From positions 3,100,001-3,164,000 of the forward strand of contig NZ_CP126981.1 of NCBI RefSeq assembly GCF_030252325.1: a stretch of 64,000 nucleotides of DNA. The letters are read 5' to 3'. The stretch's first letter is position 1. Each line of letters opens with the position of its first letter. The DNA is from Candidatus Mycobacterium wuenschmannii (lineage in GTDB: Bacteria; Actinomycetota; Actinomycetes; Mycobacteriales; Mycobacteriaceae). The notes below the pieces were generated by a model that was given only the letters and a program-made list of their open reading frames with translations, did no database searches and was not told the DNA's origin. The position numbers were made by a program, and so were the translations under genes. Positions 57,604-64,000 of the stretch are shown here, one piece after another.

Positions 57604-58520
57604 CACTCGACCCACAGCTCGAGCCGCTGATCGAGGCTCTCGACGCCGGATTCCCGCCGGTGCACACGATGACCGGGGCGCAAGCCCGCGCCACGATCAA
57701 GTCACGATTCGCGCGCCCGCTCGATCCCGAGCCAGTGGCCGAGGTGCGCGACGTCGTCGTGCCCGGCCCGGGCGGCGACATACCGGTGCGGATCTACCGC
57801 CCCTCCCACGACGCGAGCCTTCCGATCCTGATCTACGGGCATGGCGGCGGGTTCGTGTTCTGCGATCTGGACAGCCACGATGGACTGTGCCGCGACATCG
57901 CGAATCGCACTCCGGCCGTGATCATCTCGGTCGACTACCGGCTGGCTCCCGAGCATCCGTGGCCCGCCGCCGCCGAGGATTTTTACGCGGCCGCCCAATG
58001 GGCGGCAGACAATGCCGCGGATCTCGGGGGTGACGCGCAGCGCATCGTGCTGGGCGGCGACAGCGCCGGTGGGAACCTCGCTGCCGTCACCGCGGTGATG
58101 ACGCGCGACCGCGGCGGGCACCCGATCGCCGCTCAGCTGCTGATCTACCCGGTGATCGCCGCGAACTTCGCTACCGAGTCATACCGGTTGTACGGCAAGG
58201 GTTTCTACAACCCGGAGCCGGCGATGCGTTGGTACTGGGACCAGTACGTGCCAGCCGTAGCCGATCGAAAGCACCCGTACGCCTCGCCGTTGCAGGCCGA
58301 CCTGGCCGGGCTGCCGCCGGCGGTCGTCGTCATCGCCGGGCACGATCCTTTGCGCGACGAAGGTCTCATGTTCGCTGACGCACTCGACGCCGCGGGCGTC
58401 AGCACAGCGCGATGCGTGTTCGAGGGTGGTATCCACGGCTTCGTGACGATGCCGACGCTGGGCATCGCGCAGCAGGCCCGGCAGGAGTCCTGCCGTGAGT
58501 TGTCCCGGTTACTGGGCTGA
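57600..58520 (+). CDS. Hormone-sensitive-lipase-family esterase
   Basis: A 306-residue HSL-family (family IV) esterase, GTG start. HGGGF holds the oxyanion residues from His81, Ser155 lies in LGGDSAGGNL, Asp in IAGHDPLRDE and His in GGIHGF. It should hydrolyse short acyl esters in the cytoplasm, which makes it a natural follow-up to a Baeyer-Villiger enzyme. It overlaps the IclR gene and is followed by two small genes on the same strand. Confidence 0.92.
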   Translation: MTLDPQLEPLIEALDAGFPPVHTMTGAQARATIKSRFARPLDPEPVAEVRDVVVPGPGGDIPVRIYRPSHDASLPILIYGHGGGFVFCDLDSHDGLCRDIANRTPAVIISVDYRLAPEHPWPAAAEDFYAAAQWAADNAADLGGDAQRIVLGGDSAGGNLAAVTAVMTRDRGGHPIAAQLLIYPVIAANFATESYRLYGKGFYNPEPAMRWYWDQYVPAVADRKHPYASPLQADLAGLPPAVVVIAGHDPLRDEGLMFADALDAAGVSTARCVFEGGIHGFVTMPTLGIAQQARQESCRELSRLLG

Positions 58521-58523
58521 GCC

Positions 58524-58871
58524 GTGACCGATCACCGAGTATTTGTCATCGACCGAATGGTCACCAAACCCGGGTGCGCCAGAACACTTGTGGACAGCTA
58601 TCTTTCGCAGTATGCGCCTGGCGCCCGCGAGCGGGGCATGACATTGCGTGAGGTGTTGGTCAGCCCGCCGATCTGGTCAACGGGATTGTCCAACACGGTC
58701 ACGATCACCTGGACGTTGCCCAGCGCGGAGGCCTGGTGGGAGATGACATGGAAGGGGCGTCCCGACCCCGCGTTGGGCGAATGGTGGTCGCGGATCGGCG
58801 AATTGCTCGTCGAGCGGACGCGGCAATTCGCAGCGGCCCCGGACGACGTCGACGAACTCTGCGATGTATAG
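58524..58871 (+). CDS. Small protein of unknown function, possible Dabb-like fold
   Basis: A 115-residue protein with GTG start three bases after the esterase. I do not recognise it with confidence. VFVIDRMVTKPGCARTLVDSY and TITWTLPSAEAWWEMTW suggest an alpha-beta ferredoxin-like (Dabb/ABM) fold, like its downstream neighbour. It overlaps the next gene by eight bases. Members of this fold near catabolic genes can be cyclases, decarboxylases or small monooxygenases. Confidence 0.65.
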   Translation: MTDHRVFVIDRMVTKPGCARTLVDSYLSQYAPGARERGMTLREVLVSPPIWSTGLSNTVTITWTLPSAEAWWEMTWKGRPDPALGEWWSRIGELLVERTRQFAAAPDDVDELCDV

Positions 58872-59487
58872 CGTCACTCGCCTGCTCGACGTCGGCGCCG
58901 GTGCGCGCGATCGCGTCCTGGCCACGGCACGTTCGGCCGCCGCGGACACCGGCGCGCGGCTACGCCTGGTTGAGCCGACGCTTCCAGGGTCTCGCAATGG
59001 TGGCGACATACTCGTACACCTGAGATTCGGCACGGTTGACGGATGGCACAGCAGTGCAGCATCTTTCGACGCAGTGTTACGTGACCGAGACGTCACGCGC
59101 ATCAACGGGGCAAGCTATCCAGGGACTGCGACGAACCGTGATGGCGGCACCATCTACCGGACGCTGCTGCTGCGGGTGCAGCCGAATGTCCACGCCGACG
59201 TCGTGGCACGTTTCGAAGACGACCTCCTGTCGATGACCCGCTACGTACCCGCGATCACGGCGTGGCAACTGAGCCGAGTCGATCACGCGATGGGCGATGC
59301 ACAGTGGACGCACGTGTTCGAGCAGGAGTTCAGCGACGCCCGCGGCCTCAACAGGGCCTACCTGATGCACCCAATCCACTGGGCGGTGGTGGACCGCTGG
59401 TTCGACCCGGAGTGTCCCGAGGTGATCGTCCGAGACCGGTTGTGCCACAGCTTCTGTGCAGCGGTGCCGTCGACCGGACTGTTCTGA
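58864..59487 (+). CDS. Dabb-like (stress-responsive A/B barrel) protein
   Basis: A 207-residue protein with two related halves. The second half (IYRTLLLRVQPNVHADVVAR, FEDDLLSMTRYVPAITAWQL, DAQWTHVFEQEFSDARGLNR, YLMHPIHWAVVDRWFDPE) is a typical Dabb domain; the first half looks like a degenerate copy, so the monomer may form a whole barrel. Conserved His residues near the HP-H motif could be catalytic. It ends one base before the convergent SDR's stop. Confidence 0.75.
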   Translation: MYSVTRLLDVGAGARDRVLATARSAAADTGARLRLVEPTLPGSRNGGDILVHLRFGTVDGWHSSAASFDAVLRDRDVTRINGASYPGTATNRDGGTIYRTLLLRVQPNVHADVVARFEDDLLSMTRYVPAITAWQLSRVDHAMGDAQWTHVFEQEFSDARGLNRAYLMHPIHWAVVDRWFDPECPEVIVRDRLCHSFCAAVPSTGLF

Positions 59488-59488
59488 G

Positions 59489-60376
59489 TCACACGCCAGC
59501 GGCCAGCACATGGGGATTCGCATTCGCCGGCGGCGGCATCGGCTCCAGTACGGTGACGCCGTCGAGAGTGCGCACCGGTAACTGCTGTGACCACGGATAG
59601 TGCAGGCTGAACGCCACCAGGCCGGTGCGATCGCGGGCCGGACGATGGCACATCGCCAACACCGTCTCCGCCAGGTACTCCACCGGCTCAGTCGGAAAAT
59701 CATCCGGAATCAGTTGCGCCGCACCGGGTGTACGGACAGCGGTCGAAGGGCCGACACAGTTGACCGCGATGTTGTCGTCGACCAATTCGGCGGCGACCCC
59801 TTGGGTGAAGCGGTGCAGTCCGGCTTTGCAGGACGCATAGACCACGTCGCCCGCGACCTTGTTGTAGTCACGGTAGGGCCGCACCGGGGCCACCCCGGTG
59901 ACCGATCCGATGTTGACGATCCAGCCGCCGCCCTGTCGTTGCATGTGCGGTATCGCGGCTTGGGTGAGCGCGAACGGTGCCCGCAGGTAGTGCTCCACGG
60001 TCCGGTCGAAGGTCTCCATCGGCATCTCCGCCACCCGCGCGTAGTCGGCGAAACCGGCGTTGTTGACGAGGATGTCGATACGGCCCGTTCGATCCAGCAC
60101 CGCGTCTATCAGCCTTTGACGGGCCTCGGCGTCCTCCAGGTCGGCGGCGAGCCCGAATGCTGAACCGCCGGCGGCGTCGATCAGGGTGACGGTCTCGTCG
60201 ATCGTTCCGGGCAATGCCGTGGGTGCGCCGGCCCGGATCGACGGTGTAGGCTGGAGGGCGCGCGCCGTCACGGCGACCGTCGCACCTTCCGCCCCGAGTC
60301 GCTGGGCGATTGCCCGCCCGATGCCCCGGCTGCTGCCGGTCACCAAAGCTGTTCTGCCGTGCAGCAACTTGCTCAT
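59489..60376 (-). CDS. Short-chain dehydrogenase/reductase
   Basis: From ATG 60376 the protein has 295 residues. TGSSRGIGRAIAQRLG binds the cofactor, NNAG marks strand four, and NIGSVTGVAPVRPYRDYNKV and VVYASCKAGLHR supply Ser, Tyr and Lys. An insert of about 20 residues after VTARALQPTPSIRAG and a long C-terminus set it apart from classical SDRs. Its ATG overlaps the upstream monooxygenase stop by four bases, so the two act in one transcript. Confidence 0.9.
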   Translation of the reverse strand: MSKLLHGRTALVTGSSRGIGRAIAQRLGAEGATVAVTARALQPTPSIRAGAPTALPGTIDETVTLIDAAGGSAFGLAADLEDAEARQRLIDAVLDRTGRIDILVNNAGFADYARVAEMPMETFDRTVEHYLRAPFALTQAAIPHMQRQGGGWIVNIGSVTGVAPVRPYRDYNKVAGDVVYASCKAGLHRFTQGVAAELVDDNIAVNCVGPSTAVRTPGAAQLIPDDFPTEPVEYLAETVLAMCHRPARDRTGLVAFSLHYPWSQQLPVRTLDGVTVLEPMPPPANANPHVLAAGV

Positions 60377-62334
60377 CGCAGGACGAAGTCTTCTTCGATC
60401 GGTGCACGATGCTGCTGCCAGATGTCGACCAGTCGATACGGTGTCGCCACCACCACTCTGCCCGACCCCGACCGGTAATAGGTGTGCGCGGTCGGCGTGT
60501 GGCACCACACGGTCCGGGCCATCGCCGTGTCGATCGCCGCCACGTAGTCCTGGTATGCCCGTCGCGTCACCTCGATGGTGGCCGCACCGCGCAACGCCAT
60601 CAACTGCAGGCATTCGACGATGTAGTGCGCCAGCACCTCCATCGAAAAATTAGCTCCCGCACCGTGTCCCGGGCTGTAGTTCGGCGCCGACATGGTGAAC
60701 AGGTTGGGGAAGCCAGGGACCGTGCCCCCGCGGTAGGCCCGCGGGCTGTCGCCCCACTCGTCCGTCAGCTTCTTCCCATCACGGCCACGAATGTCGATGG
60801 TGGACAGGAAGTCCAAGTGGTAACCGGTCGCGTAGACGATCACGTCGAGGTCGACCTCCCGACCATCCTGCGTGACAATGCCTTTCGCGTTGACCTCGGC
60901 CGGCTCGGCGGCTTCGACGTCGACATGATCGCGGGCAAGTGCCGCATAGTAGCCGCCGGGATCCCGGATGATCCGCTTGCCATAGGGCGCGAAGTCCGGC
61001 GTCACCTTCCTCGCCAACTCGGAATCCTTGCCGAATACCCGGTCGATGTAGTCCAGGCACATCTGCAGCAGTACATCGTTCGCAGGCGAAATGGACAGGT
61101 GGTCCTTGGCCCACTCCGGGTCCTGCAGGATGATCGGATAGTTGTTGTCCGCCGTGCCCCAGTAGGACTTCAGCCGATTCCAGTTCGCGTAGTGGGGCAG
61201 ATGTCTCCCGAGATAGCGCTTGTGCGCAGGGACGACGTCGGTGAGGCGCTTGCGCGGCGCGACCCAATGCGGCTGGCGCTGAAACACCGTCAGATGACCC
61301 ACCTGGTCGACGCAGGCGTCGACGATCTGCACCGCCGTGCATCCCGCTCCGATGATGCCGACCCTCTTCCCGGCGAGATCGAGCGAAGTGTCCCACCGTG
61401 CCGAGTGAATACTGATGCCCTCGAACGTGTCTCGTCCCTTGACTGCCGGCCAGCGTGGACGATTCAAGTAGCCGGCTGCGGTCACGACAGCGGCTGCGTA
61501 ATCGGTGACGCGCCGGCCGTCGGCGTCGACCGAGCGAATCTCCCACCGCTTGCCGTCCTCGTCCCACCACAGTGCCTCGACCTCGGTCTGAAACCGAATG
61601 TGTTCGCGCAGCCGATGTTTGTCAGCGAGCGCCACCAGGTAGGCCTGGTACTCCGCACCCTGCGGGTAGTAGCTGGACCAATCCGCGTTCACCTCACGCG
61701 ACAGCGAGTAGTACGCCGATGGGGTGTCGACACCGATACCGGGATAGACCGTGCTGTACCACGTTCCGCCCACCTCTGGGTTGCGGTCGAAGATCGTGTA
61801 CCGCACCCCCGCGTCGGCCGCGGTTAGCGCGACGCTGATGCCGGCGATACCTGCACCGACGATCGCGAGGTCGACAGTGATCGGAGCCGTACGTGGAAGG
61901 ACAGGCTGCGAAAGCTGAAAGCCACCCTGTTCGAGGAGCAGATCCACCTGCTCGTCGTCGACCGCCGAGCCCAGCGCGATCGGTAGCAGCCGCGTGAAGA
62001 ACTCGCGGTCGCAGGCCTGGCCGGGGCCAGTGTGCGACACCTGCCCCAGCGCGTCGACGATTTGCGCGACCAGCGCAGCGGTCGTGTCGGCATCGGCGAC
62101 GCCGGCCCGCTCGGGCGGGTCAGGGACGTGTGAAATCTTGTCGGCGTAGCGCTCGAGCACGCCCACGTCACCGGTCAACTGCGCCAGCACCGCAACAAGC
62201 ACACCCGGGTCGGCCTGCCGCAGGTTGTCCCGCAGTTCGTCGACATTGGTCGGACCCATGGCGTCGAGTATCGAAACCCGAAGCTGCCGGGGACAGAGAC
62301 TGTTCCACTCACCGGACACCTCGATCGCCGGCAC
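60373..62334 (-). CDS. Baeyer-Villiger monooxygenase with N-terminal extension (HAPMO-like)
   Basis: A 653-residue flavin monooxygenase. GAGIAG (160-165) binds FAD, GAGCTA (329-334) binds NADPH, and the BVMO fingerprint reads FEGISIHSARW (304-314). About 150 residues precede the flavin domain (ADPGVLVAVLAQLTGD, DREFFTRLLPIALG), as in 4-hydroxyacetophenone monooxygenase, where the extra domain aids dimerisation. This points to an aryl or bulky ketone. GTG 62334 is the outermost start; ATG 62259 (MGPTNVDELRDN) is possible and neither has a good ribosome-binding site. Confidence 0.92.
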   Translation of the reverse strand: MPAIEVSGEWNSLCPRQLRVSILDAMGPTNVDELRDNLRQADPGVLVAVLAQLTGDVGVLERYADKISHVPDPPERAGVADADTTAALVAQIVDALGQVSHTGPGQACDREFFTRLLPIALGSAVDDEQVDLLLEQGGFQLSQPVLPRTAPITVDLAIVGAGIAGISVALTAADAGVRYTIFDRNPEVGGTWYSTVYPGIGVDTPSAYYSLSREVNADWSSYYPQGAEYQAYLVALADKHRLREHIRFQTEVEALWWDEDGKRWEIRSVDADGRRVTDYAAAVVTAAGYLNRPRWPAVKGRDTFEGISIHSARWDTSLDLAGKRVGIIGAGCTAVQIVDACVDQVGHLTVFQRQPHWVAPRKRLTDVVPAHKRYLGRHLPHYANWNRLKSYWGTADNNYPIILQDPEWAKDHLSISPANDVLLQMCLDYIDRVFGKDSELARKVTPDFAPYGKRIIRDPGGYYAALARDHVDVEAAEPAEVNAKGIVTQDGREVDLDVIVYATGYHLDFLSTIDIRGRDGKKLTDEWGDSPRAYRGGTVPGFPNLFTMSAPNYSPGHGAGANFSMEVLAHYIVECLQLMALRGAATIEVTRRAYQDYVAAIDTAMARTVWCHTPTAHTYYRSGSGRVVVATPYRLVDIWQQHRAPIEEDFVLR

Positions 62335-62360
62335 GTTCGCACAAGGGTTGACTGACCGAC

Positions 62361-62840
62361 ATGACGAACGACATCACACTGTCGGACCTTCAAGAGTTCA
62401 TCGCCGCCTTCTGGTACGCCTACGACGAGGCGCACTTCGAGGAACTCACCGCGAACCTTGCCGAGGACGTGCATTACGTCACGCGAAGCGACAGCGGCGC
62501 AAGTCCATTCGAGGAATTGATGTCACCCGAGATGCACGGTCGCGCGGCCGTGATGGAATGGATGACCGAGCACCGCCGGCAGAGCCCTTACCCGCTGCGG
62601 CACCACGCCACCAACATTCACCGCACCGGCCGGGACGGCCCGGCCACCACAGCCCGGTTCTACATCCTGGTCAACCAGATCGCCAATTTCGTGCCGTTTG
62701 CGGTGTCGAGTGGTGTGGTCGACGTCAGTGTTCGACGCGGGAGCTCAGGTTTGATGTTCACCGACATGGAAGTTGTTCTGGATACTCAGAATTCGGTGCT
62801 GTTATCTGAATTCACCGCCGACAGCGCCGCGGGGTCGTGA
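62361..62840 (+). CDS. SnoaL/NTF2-like protein
   Basis: A 159-residue protein of NTF2-like fold: LQEFIAAFWYAYDEAHFEEL, NLAEDVHYVTRSDSG, MHGRAAVMEWMTEHRRQSPY, LRHHATNIHR and ARFYILVNQI. The His pair in LRHHATN is often at the active site of SnoaL-like or aromatic ring-hydroxylase small-subunit-like proteins. It diverges from the second BVMO across only 26 bases and overlaps the next SDR by four, so it is translated with it. Confidence 0.82.
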   Translation: MTNDITLSDLQEFIAAFWYAYDEAHFEELTANLAEDVHYVTRSDSGASPFEELMSPEMHGRAAVMEWMTEHRRQSPYPLRHHATNIHRTGRDGPATTARFYILVNQIANFVPFAVSSGVVDVSVRRGSSGLMFTDMEVVLDTQNSVLLSEFTADSAAGS

Positions 62841-63667
62841 ACGCGCGGGACAATTTTTTGGGCGGCATTGCCGTCGTCACCGGGGCTGGGGCCGGCGTCG
62901 GCGCCGGCATCGCGCGGTACGCGAGCGGGCTTGGCATGACGGTGGTGCTGGTCGATATCGATGGTGAGGCAATCGCCTCCGTTCGTGACGAGTTGTCCGC
63001 CGAGGGCGGCGCCGTGCATCTCGCGACCTGCGACGTGCGCGACGCGGACGCGATGCAGGACCTGGCGGAGCGCACTTACCACGAACTCGGCCCGGTGCGT
63101 CTGCTCGTCAACAACGCGGGGATCGAACAGTTTGGCTACCTCTGGGATACGCCGATCGCCAATTGGCAACGCGTGCTGGACATAAACGTCACTGGTGTGT
63201 TCAACGGGGTGCGCGCGTTCTTGCCGAGAATGATGGCCACCCGCGAACACGCTTGGGTGTGGAACCTGTCGTCGGTCGGCGGTGTGGTCGCCATCCCGTT
63301 GCAGGCCCCCTACATCATGAGCAAGCACGCGGTGCTGGCGCTGACCGAGTGTTTGCATCTGGATGTTCAGTCCGCAGGCCACGGCGAGCACATTCACGTC
63401 CAAGCCGTGCTACCCGGGGCCGTGGTATCCGACATCTTCGAGTCGGCCGGCGGAGTCGACGGCGGTGACGTCGCTGCGGCTGACGCACAGCGCACGGCGA
63501 TGCTGTGCGTCAAGGCCGGGGCGATGGATCCGCTCGCTGCGGCCGCGACGCTGTTCGACCAGTCCGCGGCGGGCCAGTTCTACCTCTTGACGCAGGAGTC
63601 GGTGCGCACGGCGATGACTGAGCGCGCCAATACCCTTGCTGTACAACGTCCCCCGAGACTCCGGTGA
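62837..63667 (+). CDS. Short-chain dehydrogenase/reductase
   Basis: A 276-residue SDR with GTG start overlapping the SnoaL-like stop (GTGA). TGAGAGVGAGIA binds the cofactor, NNAG marks strand four, and NLSSVGGVVAIPLQAPYIMSKH gives Ser, Tyr and Lys. The C-terminal 70 residues differ from classical SDRs and lack the usual DGG end. Its own stop overlaps the following esterase start, making a three-gene coupled operon that leaves the window. Confidence 0.9.
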   Translation: MNARDNFLGGIAVVTGAGAGVGAGIARYASGLGMTVVLVDIDGEAIASVRDELSAEGGAVHLATCDVRDADAMQDLAERTYHELGPVRLLVNNAGIEQFGYLWDTPIANWQRVLDINVTGVFNGVRAFLPRMMATREHAWVWNLSSVGGVVAIPLQAPYIMSKHAVLALTECLHLDVQSAGHGEHIHVQAVLPGAVVSDIFESAGGVDGGDVAAADAQRTAMLCVKAGAMDPLAAAATLFDQSAAGQFYLLTQESVRTAMTERANTLAVQRPPRLR

Positions 63668-64000
63668 GCATGCCACTGCTGGACGCGGACGCCGCCGCCC
63701 GGGTGGCGTCCTTCGGCAAGATCCCGCCGATGCGCCAGCGCGGGTTGACGTCGATCCGGTCCGCCATCGAGTCGGCGCCATTGCCCGACGGCATGCCTGC
63801 GATGGCAGGCATCGCCGACATCTCGATACCCGGGCCTGACGGCGCACTCGACCTACGGATCTACCGTCCGACAGACGAACCAGCCCAGCCGGGACTGGTC
63901 TACTTCCACGGCGGGGGCCTCGTAATGGGGTCCAACCACTCGTTCGAGCCGCTTGCCCGGGGTTTGGCCTCGGCCTCGGGTGCGACCGTCGTTGCCGTGG
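63664..64000 (+). CDS. Hormone-sensitive-lipase-family esterase (3' end outside window)
   Basis: The first 112 codons of a second HSL-type esterase. IYRPTDEPAQPGLVYFHGGG contains the HGGG oxyanion motif, and the reading stops at the window edge before the serine motif. GTG 63664 overlaps the SDR stop by four bases; an ATG two codons on is an alternative. Like the esterase at 57.6 kb, it lies near a Baeyer-Villiger monooxygenase, so each BVMO has a nearby esterase. Confidence 0.85.
   Translation, partial: MSMPLLDADAAARVASFGKIPPMRQRGLTSIRSAIESAPLPDGMPAMAGIADISIPGPDGALDLRIYRPTDEPAQPGLVYFHGGGLVMGSNHSFEPLARGLASASGATVVAV

Noticed and set aside
61093..61105. GGACAGGTGGTCC as a possible third copy of the TetR operator
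   Set aside because: Arms do not match GGACA/TGTCC with the two-base spacer, and it lies inside the BVMO coding region.
60310..61827. A 505-codon plus-strand frame opposite the second BVMO
   Set aside because: The BVMO has cofactor motifs and fingerprint; the opposite frame has no recognisable motif.

Overview
The window looks like a chromosomal segment of a non-tuberculous Mycobacterium/Mycolicibacterium. It is uniformly GC-rich, uses many GTG starts, and carries PhoPR, CYP51-ferredoxin, CYP123, CYP126, an NDMA-type alcohol dehydrogenase and purQ/purS/purC/purB/purD. From about 2.2 kb to 41.4 kb the gene order follows, as I remember it, M. tuberculosis Rv0788 back to Rv0756c. The assignment comes from protein recognition and gene order only; no database search was possible.

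Bases 1-25 kb: an acyltransferase and a wax ester synthase/DGAT homologue, then a long mostly minus-strand series in which purine genes are interleaved with a flavoprotein, a DUF2334 protein, a peroxidase, oligopeptidase B and CYP126. Plus-strand single genes face them (MBL hydrolase, MFS pump, RDD-like protein, DUF429, exported esterase, gamma-glutamyltransferase). A four-gene block at 18.3-21.7 kb (TetR, DUF2945, epimerase, thiolase) is extra relative to the remembered M. tuberculosis order, as is a MarR/aldo-keto reductase pair at 24.8-26.3 kb.

Bases 26.3-37.8 kb: the sterol demethylase neighbourhood. A minus-strand operon (aldehyde dehydrogenase, SDR, hydroxyisobutyrate-type dehydrogenase, carboxymuconolactone decarboxylase family) diverges from a plus-strand operon (TetR, CYP123, SDR, CYP51, 3Fe-4S ferredoxin, SnoaL-like, NDMA-dependent alcohol dehydrogenase, KSI-like, SDR, HIT). 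A pair of near-identical palindromes flanks the divergent region. phoPR follows, with a PhoP-box-like site before phoP.

Bases 40.7-48.8 kb: a variable-looking interval with a decapeptide-repeat protein, an HNH-nuclease remnant beside tRNA-Thr(TGT), two convergent exported low-complexity proteins, an HTTM membrane protein with its partner, a phosphotransferase-fold kinase, an MBL hydrolase and an LCP-family cell-wall ligase.

Bases 48.8-64 kb: a dense accessory catabolic cluster, the most interesting part. It has two Baeyer-Villiger monooxygenases (one with the N-terminal extension of the 4-hydroxyacetophenone monooxygenase type), two hormone-sensitive-lipase esterases, an HsaA-like flavin monooxygenase, an HsaC/BphC-like extradiol dioxygenase with its iron ligands, an HsaD-like meta-cleavage hydrolase, a KstD-like flavoprotein, four SDRs, a SnoaL-like protein and an IclR regulator behind a perfect AT-rich palindrome. 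Together they could turn a cyclic or aryl ketone into an ester, a phenol, a catechol and then ring-cleavage products; the substrate is unknown and the cluster runs off the right edge.
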